Program-made: the position numbers and the translations under genes
Source of the DNA: Inquilinus limosus DSM 16000
GTDB taxonomy: Bacteria; Pseudomonadota; Alphaproteobacteria; DSM-16000; Inquilinaceae
DNA: 64,000 nt
Reading direction: 5' to 3'
Assembly (NCBI RefSeq): GCF_000423185.1
Contig: NZ_AUHM01000020.1
Location: 81,215-145,214 of the forward strand
Shown: positions 8,096 through 16,975 of the stretch, in pieces
Numbering within the stretch: the stretch's first letter is position 1
Layout: each line of letters starts with the position of its first letter
The notes under the pieces: generated by a model
What the model was told of the DNA's origin: nothing
The model's input: only the letters and a program-made list of their open reading frames with translations
Databases searched by the model: none

Positions 8096-8840
8096 GCCGG
8101 TGCTGACCGTGCAGGGCCTGTGCAAGCGCTTCGGAGCGCTGGCGGTGACCGAAGCGGTGAACTTCGACGTTCGTCCCGGCGAGATCCACGCCCTGATCGG
8201 CCCGAACGGCGCCGGCAAGACCACGCTGATCCAGCAGATCTGCGGCCGTCTGGCGCCCGATGCCGGCACCATCCGCTTCCTGGGTGAGGACGTCACCCGC
8301 CTGCCGGCGCATCGAAGGGCGCAGCGCGGCCTGGCCCGCACCTTCCAGATCACGCGGCTGCTGCCCGGCTTCACGACGCTGCAGAACGTGGCGGCGGCGG
8401 TGCAGCGCCGCCGCGGCTCCAGCTTCCGTTTCTTCCGGCCGGTCGGGCGGGACGCTGAGATCAACGCGGCGGCCCGGGCGCTGCTGCAGCGGGTCGGCCT
8501 TGCAAGCCGCGCCGACATACCGGCCGCGGCGCTGAGCCATGGCGAGAAGCGCCAGCTCGAGCTCGCCATGGCCCTGGCGCTGGAGCCGAAGCTGTTGGTG
8601 CTGGACGAACCGATGGCCGGAACCGGCCAGGAGGAGACGGCGCGGCTGGTCGGGCTGCTGCGCGGCCTGGCCGGGACCGTGCCGATGATCCTGGTCGAGC
8701 ACGACATGAGCGCGGTCTTCGCCCTGGCCGACCGCATCTCCGTGCTGGTCTATGGAAAGATCATCGCCACCGGCGCGCCGGACGAGATCCGCGCCAGCCC
8801 CGAGGTCCGCGCCGCCTATCTCGGCGAGGAGGCGGCGTGA
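8088..8840 (+). CDS. livG: Branched-chain amino acid type ABC ATPase, LivG-like
   Basis: A 250-residue cytoplasmic ATPase. Walker A GPNGAGKT lies at residues 38-45, the signature is LSHGEKRQLELAMAL, Walker B is LLVLDEPMAG, and the switch histidine is in LVEHDMSAVF. LARTFQITRLLPGFTTLQNV matches the Q-loop region of LivG proteins. It overlaps both neighbours and forms a heterodimer with LivF to drive uptake. Confidence 0.92.
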   Translation: MTEPVLTVQGLCKRFGALAVTEAVNFDVRPGEIHALIGPNGAGKTTLIQQICGRLAPDAGTIRFLGEDVTRLPAHRRAQRGLARTFQITRLLPGFTTLQNVAAAVQRRRGSSFRFFRPVGRDAEINAAARALLQRVGLASRADIPAAALSHGEKRQLELAMALALEPKLLVLDEPMAGTGQEETARLVGLLRGLAGTVPMILVEHDMSAVFALADRISVLVYGKIIATGAPDEIRASPEVRAAYLGEEAA

Positions 8841-9547
8841 CCGCCCTCCTGGAGATCGAGGGGCTGGAGGCCGGCTATGGCGGCGCCCAGGTGCTGTTCG
8901 GCGTCTCCTTCCGCGTGGCATCGGGAGAGATCGCGACCCTGCTGGGCCGCAACGGCATGGGCAAGACCACGACCATCCGCAGCCTGATGGGCCTGCTGCG
9001 CCCCCGCGCCGGCCGCATCCGGTTCGAGGGGACCGACATCACCGGCCAGCCGCCCTACCGCATCGCCCAGGCCGGCATCGGGCTGGTGCCGGAAGGGCGA
9101 CAGGTCTTCCCGACCCTGACGGTCGAGGAGAACCTGGTCGCCACTGCTGCCGACCGCTTCGGCCGGGCCGCGCCCTGGACCCTCGACCGGGTCTATGCCG
9201 TCTTCCCGCGGCTGGCGGAGCGGCGGCGGCACCGCGGCAGCCAGCTCTCCGGCGGCGAGCAGCAGATGCTGGCGATCGGCCGGGCGCTGATGACCAATCC
9301 GAAGCTGCTGGTGCTGGACGAGGCGACCGAGGGTCTGGCGCCGCTGATCCGGGCCGAGATCTGGGACTGCCTCGACCGGCTGAAGCGCGAAGGCCAGTCG
9401 ATCCTGATCGTCGACAAGAATCTCGACGCCCTGCTGCGCCTGGCCCAGCGCCATGCCGTGATCGAGAAGGGCAGGGTGGCGTGGAGCGGCACCAGTGCCG
9501 AGCTCGCCGCGGCAGAGGGGATACGGGAGCGCTATCTCGCGCTATGA
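8837..9547 (+). CDS. livF: Branched-chain amino acid type ABC ATPase, LivF-like
   Basis: A 236-residue ATPase with Walker A GRNGMGKT at residues 37-44, the LivF hallmark GLVPEGRQVFPTLTVEENL, signature LSGGEQQMLAIGRAL and Walker B LLVLDEATEGL. It starts with GTG overlapping the livG stop by 4 nt. In the H-loop region the sequence is IVDKNLDALL rather than the common VEQN form, as in a subset of urea/amide-type LivF proteins, so the substrate may not be a branched-chain amino acid. Last ATPase gene of the operon. Confidence 0.91.
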   Translation: MTALLEIEGLEAGYGGAQVLFGVSFRVASGEIATLLGRNGMGKTTTIRSLMGLLRPRAGRIRFEGTDITGQPPYRIAQAGIGLVPEGRQVFPTLTVEENLVATAADRFGRAAPWTLDRVYAVFPRLAERRRHRGSQLSGGEQQMLAIGRALMTNPKLLVLDEATEGLAPLIRAEIWDCLDRLKREGQSILIVDKNLDALLRLAQRHAVIEKGRVAWSGTSAELAAAEGIRERYLAL

Positions 9548-9579
9548 TCGGGGTATCGCCGCCAGTCCGGGGGTCACCG

Positions 9580-9891
9580 ATGAACACCGCCAATCTCCAA
9601 CTCGAAGGCGTCTACGCCGCCCTGACGGCGCTGATGACGGCGCTGCGGGACAAGGGCCTGCTCAGCCAGGACGAGATCGACCAGGCTCTGGCGAAGGCCG
9701 AGGCCGGCCTTGTCGGCGACTCCCGGCGCCCGGCCGAGGTCAGCGCCGCCAATGTCGAGGCGATCTGTTTTCCCCTGCGCTATCTCCGCTTGGCCAACCG
9801 GGCCGCGGCCGAGGAGCCGGCGCCGTCCTTCTCGGTCCTGGCGGCTCGGGTCGGGCAGAGCAAGGTGCGGATCAATCTGTCTGACAAATAG
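9580..9891 (+). CDS. Small conserved-looking protein of unknown function
   Basis: A 103-residue protein starting MNTANLQLEGVYAALTALMTALRDKG, followed by LLSQDEIDQALAKAEAGL and a positively charged tail. It looks helical and soluble, with no signal peptide, membrane segment or metal motif. The ATG at 9580 is chosen because GGGGGT lies just upstream; an in-frame ATG at 9544 would add 12 residues and overlap the livF stop. It follows livF by 32 bp and may be the last gene of that operon, although a role in transport is not evident. I do not recognise a family. Confidence 0.65.
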   Translation: MNTANLQLEGVYAALTALMTALRDKGLLSQDEIDQALAKAEAGLVGDSRRPAEVSAANVEAICFPLRYLRLANRAAAEEPAPSFSVLAARVGQSKVRINLSDK

Positions 9892-9989
9892 CCGTTGCGC
9901 CGCCTCCCGAGCGCTGCCAGAGTTCCATCGGGGCTCGGAAGAAGCCTCGTGTGGCTGTTGTTCGACAGCACGATACTGGGAGGACGTCC

Positions 9990-11015
9990 ATGGGCGATCG
10001 CGAGCATCGCAGCAGGCGTGATTTCATCATGGCCGCGGCGGCCACGGCCGGCGCGGCGGCCGCGCTCGGTGGCCTGGATTTCAAGATGGCGGCGCAGGCG
10101 GCGGAAGCCGTCGGCCGGTCCGAGAAGCCGCTGAGGGCGGCCTTCTCCAACGCCGGCCTGCAGGCCACCTGGTGCGCCCAGGGCAAGCAGGCGGCGGAAT
10201 ACTGGGGCAAGCTGTTCAACGTCGAGATCACCTGGTTCGACGGCGAGCTGGCGGCGCCGAAGCAGCGCGCTGCGATCGACAACATGGCCTCCCAGAAGTG
10301 GGACTTCGTGGCGATCCAGGCCTTCGGCATCGGCACCCTGACCCAGCCGGTGCAGAAGATGATCGACGCCGGCATTCCGGTGATCGACATGGACACGCTG
10401 ATCGCGCCGCTGGACCAGATCAACGTCCACAGCTTCCTGGCCCCGGACAACGAGTTCATGGGCGCGTCGGTGACCCAGGCGCTGTGCAACGCCATCAACG
10501 GCGAGGGCACCATCATCATGACCCAGGGCGCGCTCGGCCACACCGGGGCGCAGGGGCGGGCGCGCGGCTTCGAGTCGGTGGTCAAGCAGTTCCCGAAGAT
10601 CGAGGTGCTGAACACCGACCCCGCCGACTGGGACGTGTCGAAGACGGCCCGGCTGTGGGAGACGCACCTGACCAAGTATCCGAAGATCAGCGCCGCCTTC
10701 TTCCACAACGACGACATGGCGCTGGCCGCCTACAACGTGATGAAGGCCCGCAACCGGACCGACATCCTGATCGGCGGCGTCGACGCCATGCCGCCGGCGA
10801 TCCAGGCGGTGGCGGACGGGCGCATGTTCGCCACCGTGCGCAACCCGTCCTGCCGCATCCATGGCGGCGCGGTGATCGCCGGTGTGGCGGCGGTCGTCGG
10901 CGGCGAGAAGACCGGCCCGGGCGGCATCCCGAAATCCGTGGTCACCGACGGTCCGGTCGTGACCAAGGCGAACGCGGCCGGGATGCAGTGGATGCAGGAT
11001 CACTTCCTGATCTGA
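9990..11015 (+). CDS. Sugar ABC transporter substrate-binding protein with Tat-type signal
   Basis: A 341-residue periplasmic binding protein of the peripla_BP_4 (ribose/galactose/xylose-like) family. The N-terminus carries a twin-arginine motif (SRRDFIM, residues 8-14) and a hydrophobic, alanine-rich segment ending in AQAAEA, so export is probably through the Tat pathway. Later blocks, including FFHNDDMALAAYNVMKA and GGVDAMPPAIQAV, match sugar-binding proteins of the CUT2 type. The ATG at 9990 follows GGGAGG by about 6 nt. It is followed after a palindromic repeat by the ATPase and permease of the same transporter. Confidence 0.88.
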   Translation: MGDREHRSRRDFIMAAAATAGAAAALGGLDFKMAAQAAEAVGRSEKPLRAAFSNAGLQATWCAQGKQAAEYWGKLFNVEITWFDGELAAPKQRAAIDNMASQKWDFVAIQAFGIGTLTQPVQKMIDAGIPVIDMDTLIAPLDQINVHSFLAPDNEFMGASVTQALCNAINGEGTIIMTQGALGHTGAQGRARGFESVVKQFPKIEVLNTDPADWDVSKTARLWETHLTKYPKISAAFFHNDDMALAAYNVMKARNRTDILIGGVDAMPPAIQAVADGRMFATVRNPSCRIHGGAVIAGVAAVVGGEKTGPGGIPKSVVTDGPVVTKANAAGMQWMQDHFLI

Positions 11016-11089
11016 CCGTGGCTGTCCGGTCGAGCGAGCAAAATGCAAGCAGGCAGTCGGCTCCCGAGCCGAACCCTCAATTTTAACCT

Positions 11090-11165
11090 GTCATGCCCGG
11101 GCTTGACCCGGGCATCCAGAGGATATCGGGACCCTCTGGATTGCCGGGTCAAGCCCGGCAATGAC
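11090..11165. repeat. Dispersed palindromic repeat, family A copy 1
   Basis: A 76-bp inverted repeat with outer ends GTCATGCCCGGGCTTGACC and its complement ending CCGGCAATGAC. Each arm is itself a smaller palindrome built on CCCGGG/CCGGGTCAAGCCCGG. It sits between a sugar-binding protein gene and its ATPase gene, so the transcript would carry a strong hairpin that could lower downstream expression or protect the 5' message. Other copies are at 21547-21622 and 63909-63995. Confidence 0.9.
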
Positions 11166-11218
11166 AATGGGGACTTGGGGCGAACCCTCGGCCGGACGGC
11201 AGTGGACAGACCCGCACG

Positions 11219-12715
11219 ATGACACAGCCCCCTGTGCTCGAGCTCAGCGGCATCTCGAAGGCGTTCGGCGGCGTCCGGGCCCTTCGGGATGTCGACTTCG
11301 CGCTCAAGGCCGGCGAGATCCACGGCCTCGTCGGCGAGAACGGCGCCGGCAAGTCGACCCTGATGAAGATCATCGCCGGCGTGCATTCGGAGTATGAGGG
11401 CCGGATGCGGATCGACGGCCGCGAGGTCCGGTTCCGCTCGGCCCGCGACGCGCTGGCCGCCGGGGTCGGCATGGTGCATCAGGAGCTGAGCATCGTGCCG
11501 GATCTCAGCGTGGCCGAGAACGTGTTCCTCGGCTCGCAGCCGCTGACCAAACTCGGCATCGTCGACTGGGCCGGCATGCGCCGCGCGGCGGGGGAGCAGC
11601 TGCGGCGCCTCGGCATCGACCTCGACCCGCGCACGCTGGCCGGCGCCCTGCCGATCGGGCTGCAGCAGCTGATCGAGATCGCCCGGGTGCTGTTCTCCGG
11701 CGCGCGCATCATCATCCTGGACGAGCCGACCTCGGCCCTGTCGCCGCCGGAGATCGAGCGGCTGTTCGGCGTGCTGCGGCGGTTGCGCGACGAGGGGCGC
11801 AGCTTCGTCTTCATCTCGCATTTCCTCGACGACATCCTGCGGATCTCCGATTCGGTGACGGTGTTCCGCAACGGCCAGCGCGTGATGTCGGCCGCGGCCG
11901 CCGAGACCGACAAGGCGATGCTGATCGACCGCATGATCGGCGCCGGCCATGACGAGCTGGAGGAGAGCTATACCGGCGAGTTCCGGCTCGACCCCAAGCC
12001 CGGCCATCCGGTGGTGCTGTCCGTCGACAGGCTGTCGCTGGCCGGCCGCTACCGCGACATCTCGCTCGAGGTGCGGGCCGGCGAGGTGCTGGGCATCTAC
12101 GGCTTCATGGGCTGCGGCCAGCTGGAGCTGGCGCGGACCCTGTTCGGCAAGCTGCGCGCCGATGGCGGCCGGGTCTCGGTGGCGGGGCAGCCGGTGCAGC
12201 TCTCCAGCACCGCCAAGGCGCGCCGGGCCGGCATCGCCTTCGTGCCGGAGAGCCGTCGGGCGATGCTGTTCCACCACGAGCCGATCTACAAGAACGTCTC
12301 GATCAGCATCCTCGACCGGATCTCGCGCTGGCTGCTGCGGCCGGAGGCCGAGCGCGGCATCGCCCGCAAGCACGTCGAAAGGCTGCGCATCCGGACCCCG
12401 CATGTCGATGCCGAGCTCGGCGCGCTGTCGGGCGGCAATCAGCAGAAGGTGGCCTTGGCCAAGTGGCTGACCTACGCGCCGCGCGTGCTGATCCTCAGCG
12501 AGCCGACCCGCGGCATGGATGTCGGCGCCAAGGAGGATGTGGTCGGCATTGTCCGGGGCCTGCGCGACCAGGGCATCGGCGTCGTGGTGGTCTCGGCGGA
12601 GCCCGAGACGGTGCTGGCGCTGGCCGACCGCATCCTGGTGATGCGCAAGGGCCAGATCGCGCGTGAATTCGCGGAAGGCACGGTCAGCAAGGACCGCCTG
12701 CTCGAGGCGGCGTGA
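11219..12715 (+). CDS. Sugar ABC transporter ATPase, double-domain (CUT2 type)
   Basis: A 498-residue protein with two tandem ABC domains, as in RbsA, MglA and XylG. Domain 1 has Walker A GENGAGKST at about residues 39-47 and Walker B IIILDEPTSAL. Domain 2 has the usual degenerate P-loop region (GIYGFMGCGQLELARTL) and the signature LSGGNQQKVALAKWL. This asymmetry is normal for the family. The second domain has LILSEPTRGMD, with Ser in place of the more usual Asp before the catalytic Glu. It partners the binding protein at 9990 and the permease at 12733, which it overlaps or nearly touches. Confidence 0.92.
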   Translation: MTQPPVLELSGISKAFGGVRALRDVDFALKAGEIHGLVGENGAGKSTLMKIIAGVHSEYEGRMRIDGREVRFRSARDALAAGVGMVHQELSIVPDLSVAENVFLGSQPLTKLGIVDWAGMRRAAGEQLRRLGIDLDPRTLAGALPIGLQQLIEIARVLFSGARIIILDEPTSALSPPEIERLFGVLRRLRDEGRSFVFISHFLDDILRISDSVTVFRNGQRVMSAAAAETDKAMLIDRMIGAGHDELEESYTGEFRLDPKPGHPVVLSVDRLSLAGRYRDISLEVRAGEVLGIYGFMGCGQLELARTLFGKLRADGGRVSVAGQPVQLSSTAKARRAGIAFVPESRRAMLFHHEPIYKNVSISILDRISRWLLRPEAERGIARKHVERLRIRTPHVDAELGALSGGNQQKVALAKWLTYAPRVLILSEPTRGMDVGAKEDVVGIVRGLRDQGIGVVVVSAEPETVLALADRILVMRKGQIAREFAEGTVSKDRLLEAA

Positions 12716-12732
12716 CAGGGGACGGAAAGCGG

Positions 12733-13767
12733 ATGGACGCGCAGATCAAATCGGCCGGCAGCTCCGGCTCCAGGCTCGGCGCTCTGCTGGGCAGCCAGCT
12801 GCGCAACATCGCCCCCTTCATCACGCTGATCGCGCTGCTGGTGTTCTTCGGCATCGCCAGCCCGTCCTTCCTGACGCTGGACAATTTCAGCAATATCCTG
12901 AACCAGGTGTCGGTCACCGCGATCATCGCCGTCGGCCTGACCTTCGTCATCCTGTGCGCCGAGATCGACCTGTCGGTCGCCGCCATCGCCAACGCCACCG
13001 GCATCGTCGTCGCCTTCCTGACGGTGCAGGAATCCTATGTGAACATCGCCAATGTGCCGCTGCCGGGCTGGGCCGCGATCCTGGTGGCGCTGGCGAGCTG
13101 CGTGGTGCTGGGCCTGGTCAACGCCTTCGGCGTGACGCGGATCGGCATCCCGTCCTTCATCATGACGCTGGCGATGATGCAGATCGGCGCCGGCATCTGC
13201 GCCATGCTGGTGCGCGGCCAGATCGCCTACGCCGTGCCGCCGCTGATCGTCACCCTCGGCTCGGGCTCGATCGGCGGCATCCCCTGGATCGTGATCGTGG
13301 CCGGGCTGACGCTGCTGATTGCGCATCTGGTGCTGACCTATACGCGCTTCGGCCGCTACGTCTACATGGTCGGCGGCAACCGCGAGGCGGCGGAGTTCTC
13401 GGGCGTCAACGTTCGGGTGATCATCGGCGCGGTGCTGGTGATCTCGGCCGTCTGCTCCGGCATCGCCGGCATGCTCGGCGTCGCCTATTTCGGCAGCGCC
13501 CAGCAGAACGAGTTCGACACCTTCCTGCTCGATGCCATCGCCGCCGTGGTGGTCGGCGGCACCAGCCTGTTCGGCGGCCGCGGCGGCATCGGCAACACCA
13601 TCATCGGCGTGCTGATCCTGGGCGTGCTGAACAACGGCTTGGACCATGTCGACATCGACAGCTTCCTGAAGATCCTGATCCGCGGCCTGATCCTGCTGGC
13701 GGCGCTGGTGATCAACGTCTACGCCCAGCGCCTGCGGACGGTGCGGGACACGGGCGGCTCCGCTTGA
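12733..13767 (+). CDS. Sugar ABC transporter permease (CUT2 type)
   Basis: A roughly 344-residue inner-membrane permease of the RbsC/XylH family. It has many hydrophobic segments and the typical VGLTFVILCAEIDLSVAAIAN block, NREAAEFSGVNVRV in the coupling loop and GGTSLFGGRGGIGNTIIGVLIL near the end. The ATG at 12733 is preferred, with GGGGACGG upstream; a GTG at 12712 overlapping the ATPase stop would add seven residues. It completes a binding protein-ATPase-permease sugar uptake operon. Confidence 0.9.
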   Translation: MDAQIKSAGSSGSRLGALLGSQLRNIAPFITLIALLVFFGIASPSFLTLDNFSNILNQVSVTAIIAVGLTFVILCAEIDLSVAAIANATGIVVAFLTVQESYVNIANVPLPGWAAILVALASCVVLGLVNAFGVTRIGIPSFIMTLAMMQIGAGICAMLVRGQIAYAVPPLIVTLGSGSIGGIPWIVIVAGLTLLIAHLVLTYTRFGRYVYMVGGNREAAEFSGVNVRVIIGAVLVISAVCSGIAGMLGVAYFGSAQQNEFDTFLLDAIAAVVVGGTSLFGGRGGIGNTIIGVLILGVLNNGLDHVDIDSFLKILIRGLILLAALVINVYAQRLRTVRDTGGSA

Positions 13768-13855
13768 CGCCGCCACCGTGATCCCCATCTAGGGGACGCC
13801 CGGCGCTCCCTTCGTCGAGGTGATGCATCAGAGACGCCGAGGACCACGCGAGCCC

Positions 13856-15025
<1,170 letters not shown>

Positions 15026-15093
15026 GCACGAGACGCTCGACGCGGCGCCGATTGACCGGCCGCTACGCGCCGCCTACTGTGCCGCAATCGCGC

Positions 15094-15285
15094 AGCCGGT
15101 TCCCCGAAGGCGGACGCCCGAAGGGATGAAAAGGGAACGCGGGACGGTCGATCCCTTCGGGAGACCTGATCCGCGGCTGCCCCCGCAACTGTAGGCGGCG
15201 AGCCGACCTCCGACAGCCACTGGCCGATGGCCGGGAAGGCGGAGGCAGGCGAGGACCCGCGAGCCAGGAGACCTGCCGGCGAGGC
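15094..15285 (+). promoter_or_regulatory. Cobalamin (adenosylcobalamin) riboswitch
   Basis: The RNA shows the conserved cobalamin aptamer pieces in order: GGTTCCC, GATGAAAAGGGAACGCGG, GCCCCCGCAACTGTA, GCCACTG, GGGAAGGC and the B12 box AGCCAGGAGACCTGCC (15262-15277). It ends about 128 bp before cobP, leaving room for an expression platform in which high adenosylcobalamin would shut down cobP-cobW-cobN-cobO and perhaps cobQ. It accounts for most of the 387-bp stretch between the desaturase and cobP. Confidence 0.95.
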
Positions 15286-15412
15286 GATGCGTGCGAACCG
15301 CCGGGCGGGGTGTACCGGTGGCGCGGGATGCGCGGCGCCTTCGGGCACCGACTCCGGCGTCCGAGCCCCTTCCGGCCGAGCGAGGGGCGTGGCGTGAAGC
15401 ATCGACCAAACC

Positions 15413-15937
15413 ATGGCTGAGCTGCCGGCGGTGACGCTGGTGCTGGGCGGCGCCCGGTCGGGCAAGAGCCGCCATGCCGAGGCGCTGGTCGAGAGCCAGT
15501 CCGGCGACTGCATCTATCTCGCCACCGCCGAGGCCTGGGACGCCGAGATGGTGGAGCGCATCTCTCGCCACCAGGCGCAGCGCGGCTCGCGCTGGCGCAC
15601 CGTCGAGGCGCCGCTCGAGCTGGTCGAGACGCTGGCCCAGGTCGCCGGCCCCGGCCGCGCCGTGCTGGTCGATTGCCTGACCCTCTGGCTCTCCAACCTG
15701 ATGCATGCCGACCGCGACATCGCCGCCGAGACCGAGCGGCTGGTGCGCTGGCTCGCGGCCCCGCCCGGCCCGGTGGTGCTGGTGTCGAACGAGGTCGGGC
15801 TTGGCATCGTCCCCGACAACGCCCTGGCCCGCGCCTTCCGCGACCATGCCGGCCGCCTGCACCAGGCCGTGGCGGCCGTCGTGCCCTCGGTCGTCTTCGT
15901 CGCCGCCGGCCTTTCCCTGACCCTGAAATCCGCCTGA
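15413..15937 (+). CDS. cobP: Adenosylcobinamide kinase / adenosylcobinamide-phosphate guanylyltransferase CobP
   Basis: A 174-residue bifunctional enzyme (CobU in Salmonella) that phosphorylates adenosylcobinamide and then transfers GMP to give adenosylcobinamide-GDP. The N-terminal P-loop LGGARSGKS (residues 11-19) and the late block VSNEVGLGIVPDNALAR are family hallmarks; DCLTLWLSNLM is the Walker B-like region. Length is normal. It is the first gene downstream of the cobalamin riboswitch and is followed 10 bp later by cobW. Confidence 0.94.
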   Translation: MAELPAVTLVLGGARSGKSRHAEALVESQSGDCIYLATAEAWDAEMVERISRHQAQRGSRWRTVEAPLELVETLAQVAGPGRAVLVDCLTLWLSNLMHADRDIAAETERLVRWLAAPPGPVVLVSNEVGLGIVPDNALARAFRDHAGRLHQAVAAVVPSVVFVAAGLSLTLKSA

Positions 15938-15946
15938 GGATCCCGA

Positions 15947-16975
15947 ATGCCCGCCAAGATTCCCGCCACCGTCGTCACCGGCTTCCTCGGCGCCGGCAAG
16001 ACCACGCTGATCCGCCACCTGCTGCAGACCGCGAACGGCCGCCGGCTGGCCCTGATCATCAACGAGTTCGGCGATGTCGGCGTGGATGGCGAGCTGCTGC
16101 GCAGCTGCGGCGACGCCACCTGCCGCGAGGAGGATGTGGTGGAGCTGGCCAATGGCTGCATCTGCTGCACCGTGGCCGACGACTTCATCCCGACCATCGA
16201 GAAGCTGCTGGCCCGCGCCGAGCCGCCGGAGCACATCGTGATCGAGACCAGCGGCCTGGCCCTGCCCAAGCCGCTGGTGAAGGCCTTCGGCTGGCCGGAG
16301 ATCCGCACCCGGGTGACGGTCGACGGCGTCATCACCGTGATCGACGGCGCCGCCGTGGCCGAGGGCCGCTTCGTGCCGGACGAGGAGGCCCTGGCGGCCC
16401 AGCGCGCGGCGGATGAGGCCTTGGATCATGACAGCCCGCTGGAGGAGCTGTTCGAGGACCAGCTGGCCTGCGCCGACATGGTGATCCTGAACAAGACCGA
16501 CCTGCTGGACGACGACGCGCTGTCCGCCGTGTCGACCGATCTCGCCGCCCAACTGCGGCCGGGGGTGAAGGTGGTCAAGGCCCGGCACGGCGCCATCGAC
16601 GCCGCGGTGTTGCTCGGCCTCGGCGCCGCGGCCGAGGACGACTTGGCGGCGCGCCCCTCCCATCACGACGCGGAGGAGGAGCACGACCATGACGATTTCG
16701 AGAGCTTCCATGTCGATCTCGGCACGGTGGCCGACCCGGACGCCCTGGCGCGCAAGCTGAAGCCCGTGATCGAGGCGCACGACATCCTGCGGCTGAAGGG
16801 CTTCGCCGCGGTCGAGGGCAAGCCGATGCGCCTGGTGGTGCAGGCGGTCGGCGGCCGCATCCAGCACTATTACGACCGCGCCTGGCGCACCGACGAGCCG
16901 CGCGGCACCACCCTGGTGGTGATCGGCGAGCGTGGCCTGGACCGCGGCGCCATCACCGCGGCTCTGGCGGCCTGA
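15947..16975 (+). CDS. cobW: CobW, G3E GTPase metallochaperone
   Basis: A 342-residue G3E-family GTPase, thought to deliver cobalt for chelation by CobNST. The P-loop GFLGAGKT is at residues 12-19, the metal-binding CxCC motif (CICC) at 71-74, the NKTD guanine motif near residue 183, and a His/Asp/Glu-rich loop near residues 230-245 could also hold metal. The C-terminal CobW_C domain is present. Its TGA overlaps the ATG of cobN, and cobW-cobN adjacency is typical of aerobic cobalamin operons. Confidence 0.94.
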   Translation: MPAKIPATVVTGFLGAGKTTLIRHLLQTANGRRLALIINEFGDVGVDGELLRSCGDATCREEDVVELANGCICCTVADDFIPTIEKLLARAEPPEHIVIETSGLALPKPLVKAFGWPEIRTRVTVDGVITVIDGAAVAEGRFVPDEEALAAQRAADEALDHDSPLEELFEDQLACADMVILNKTDLLDDDALSAVSTDLAAQLRPGVKVVKARHGAIDAAVLLGLGAAAEDDLAARPSHHDAEEEHDHDDFESFHVDLGTVADPDALARKLKPVIEAHDILRLKGFAAVEGKPMRLVVQAVGGRIQHYYDRAWRTDEPRGTTLVVIGERGLDRGAITAALAA

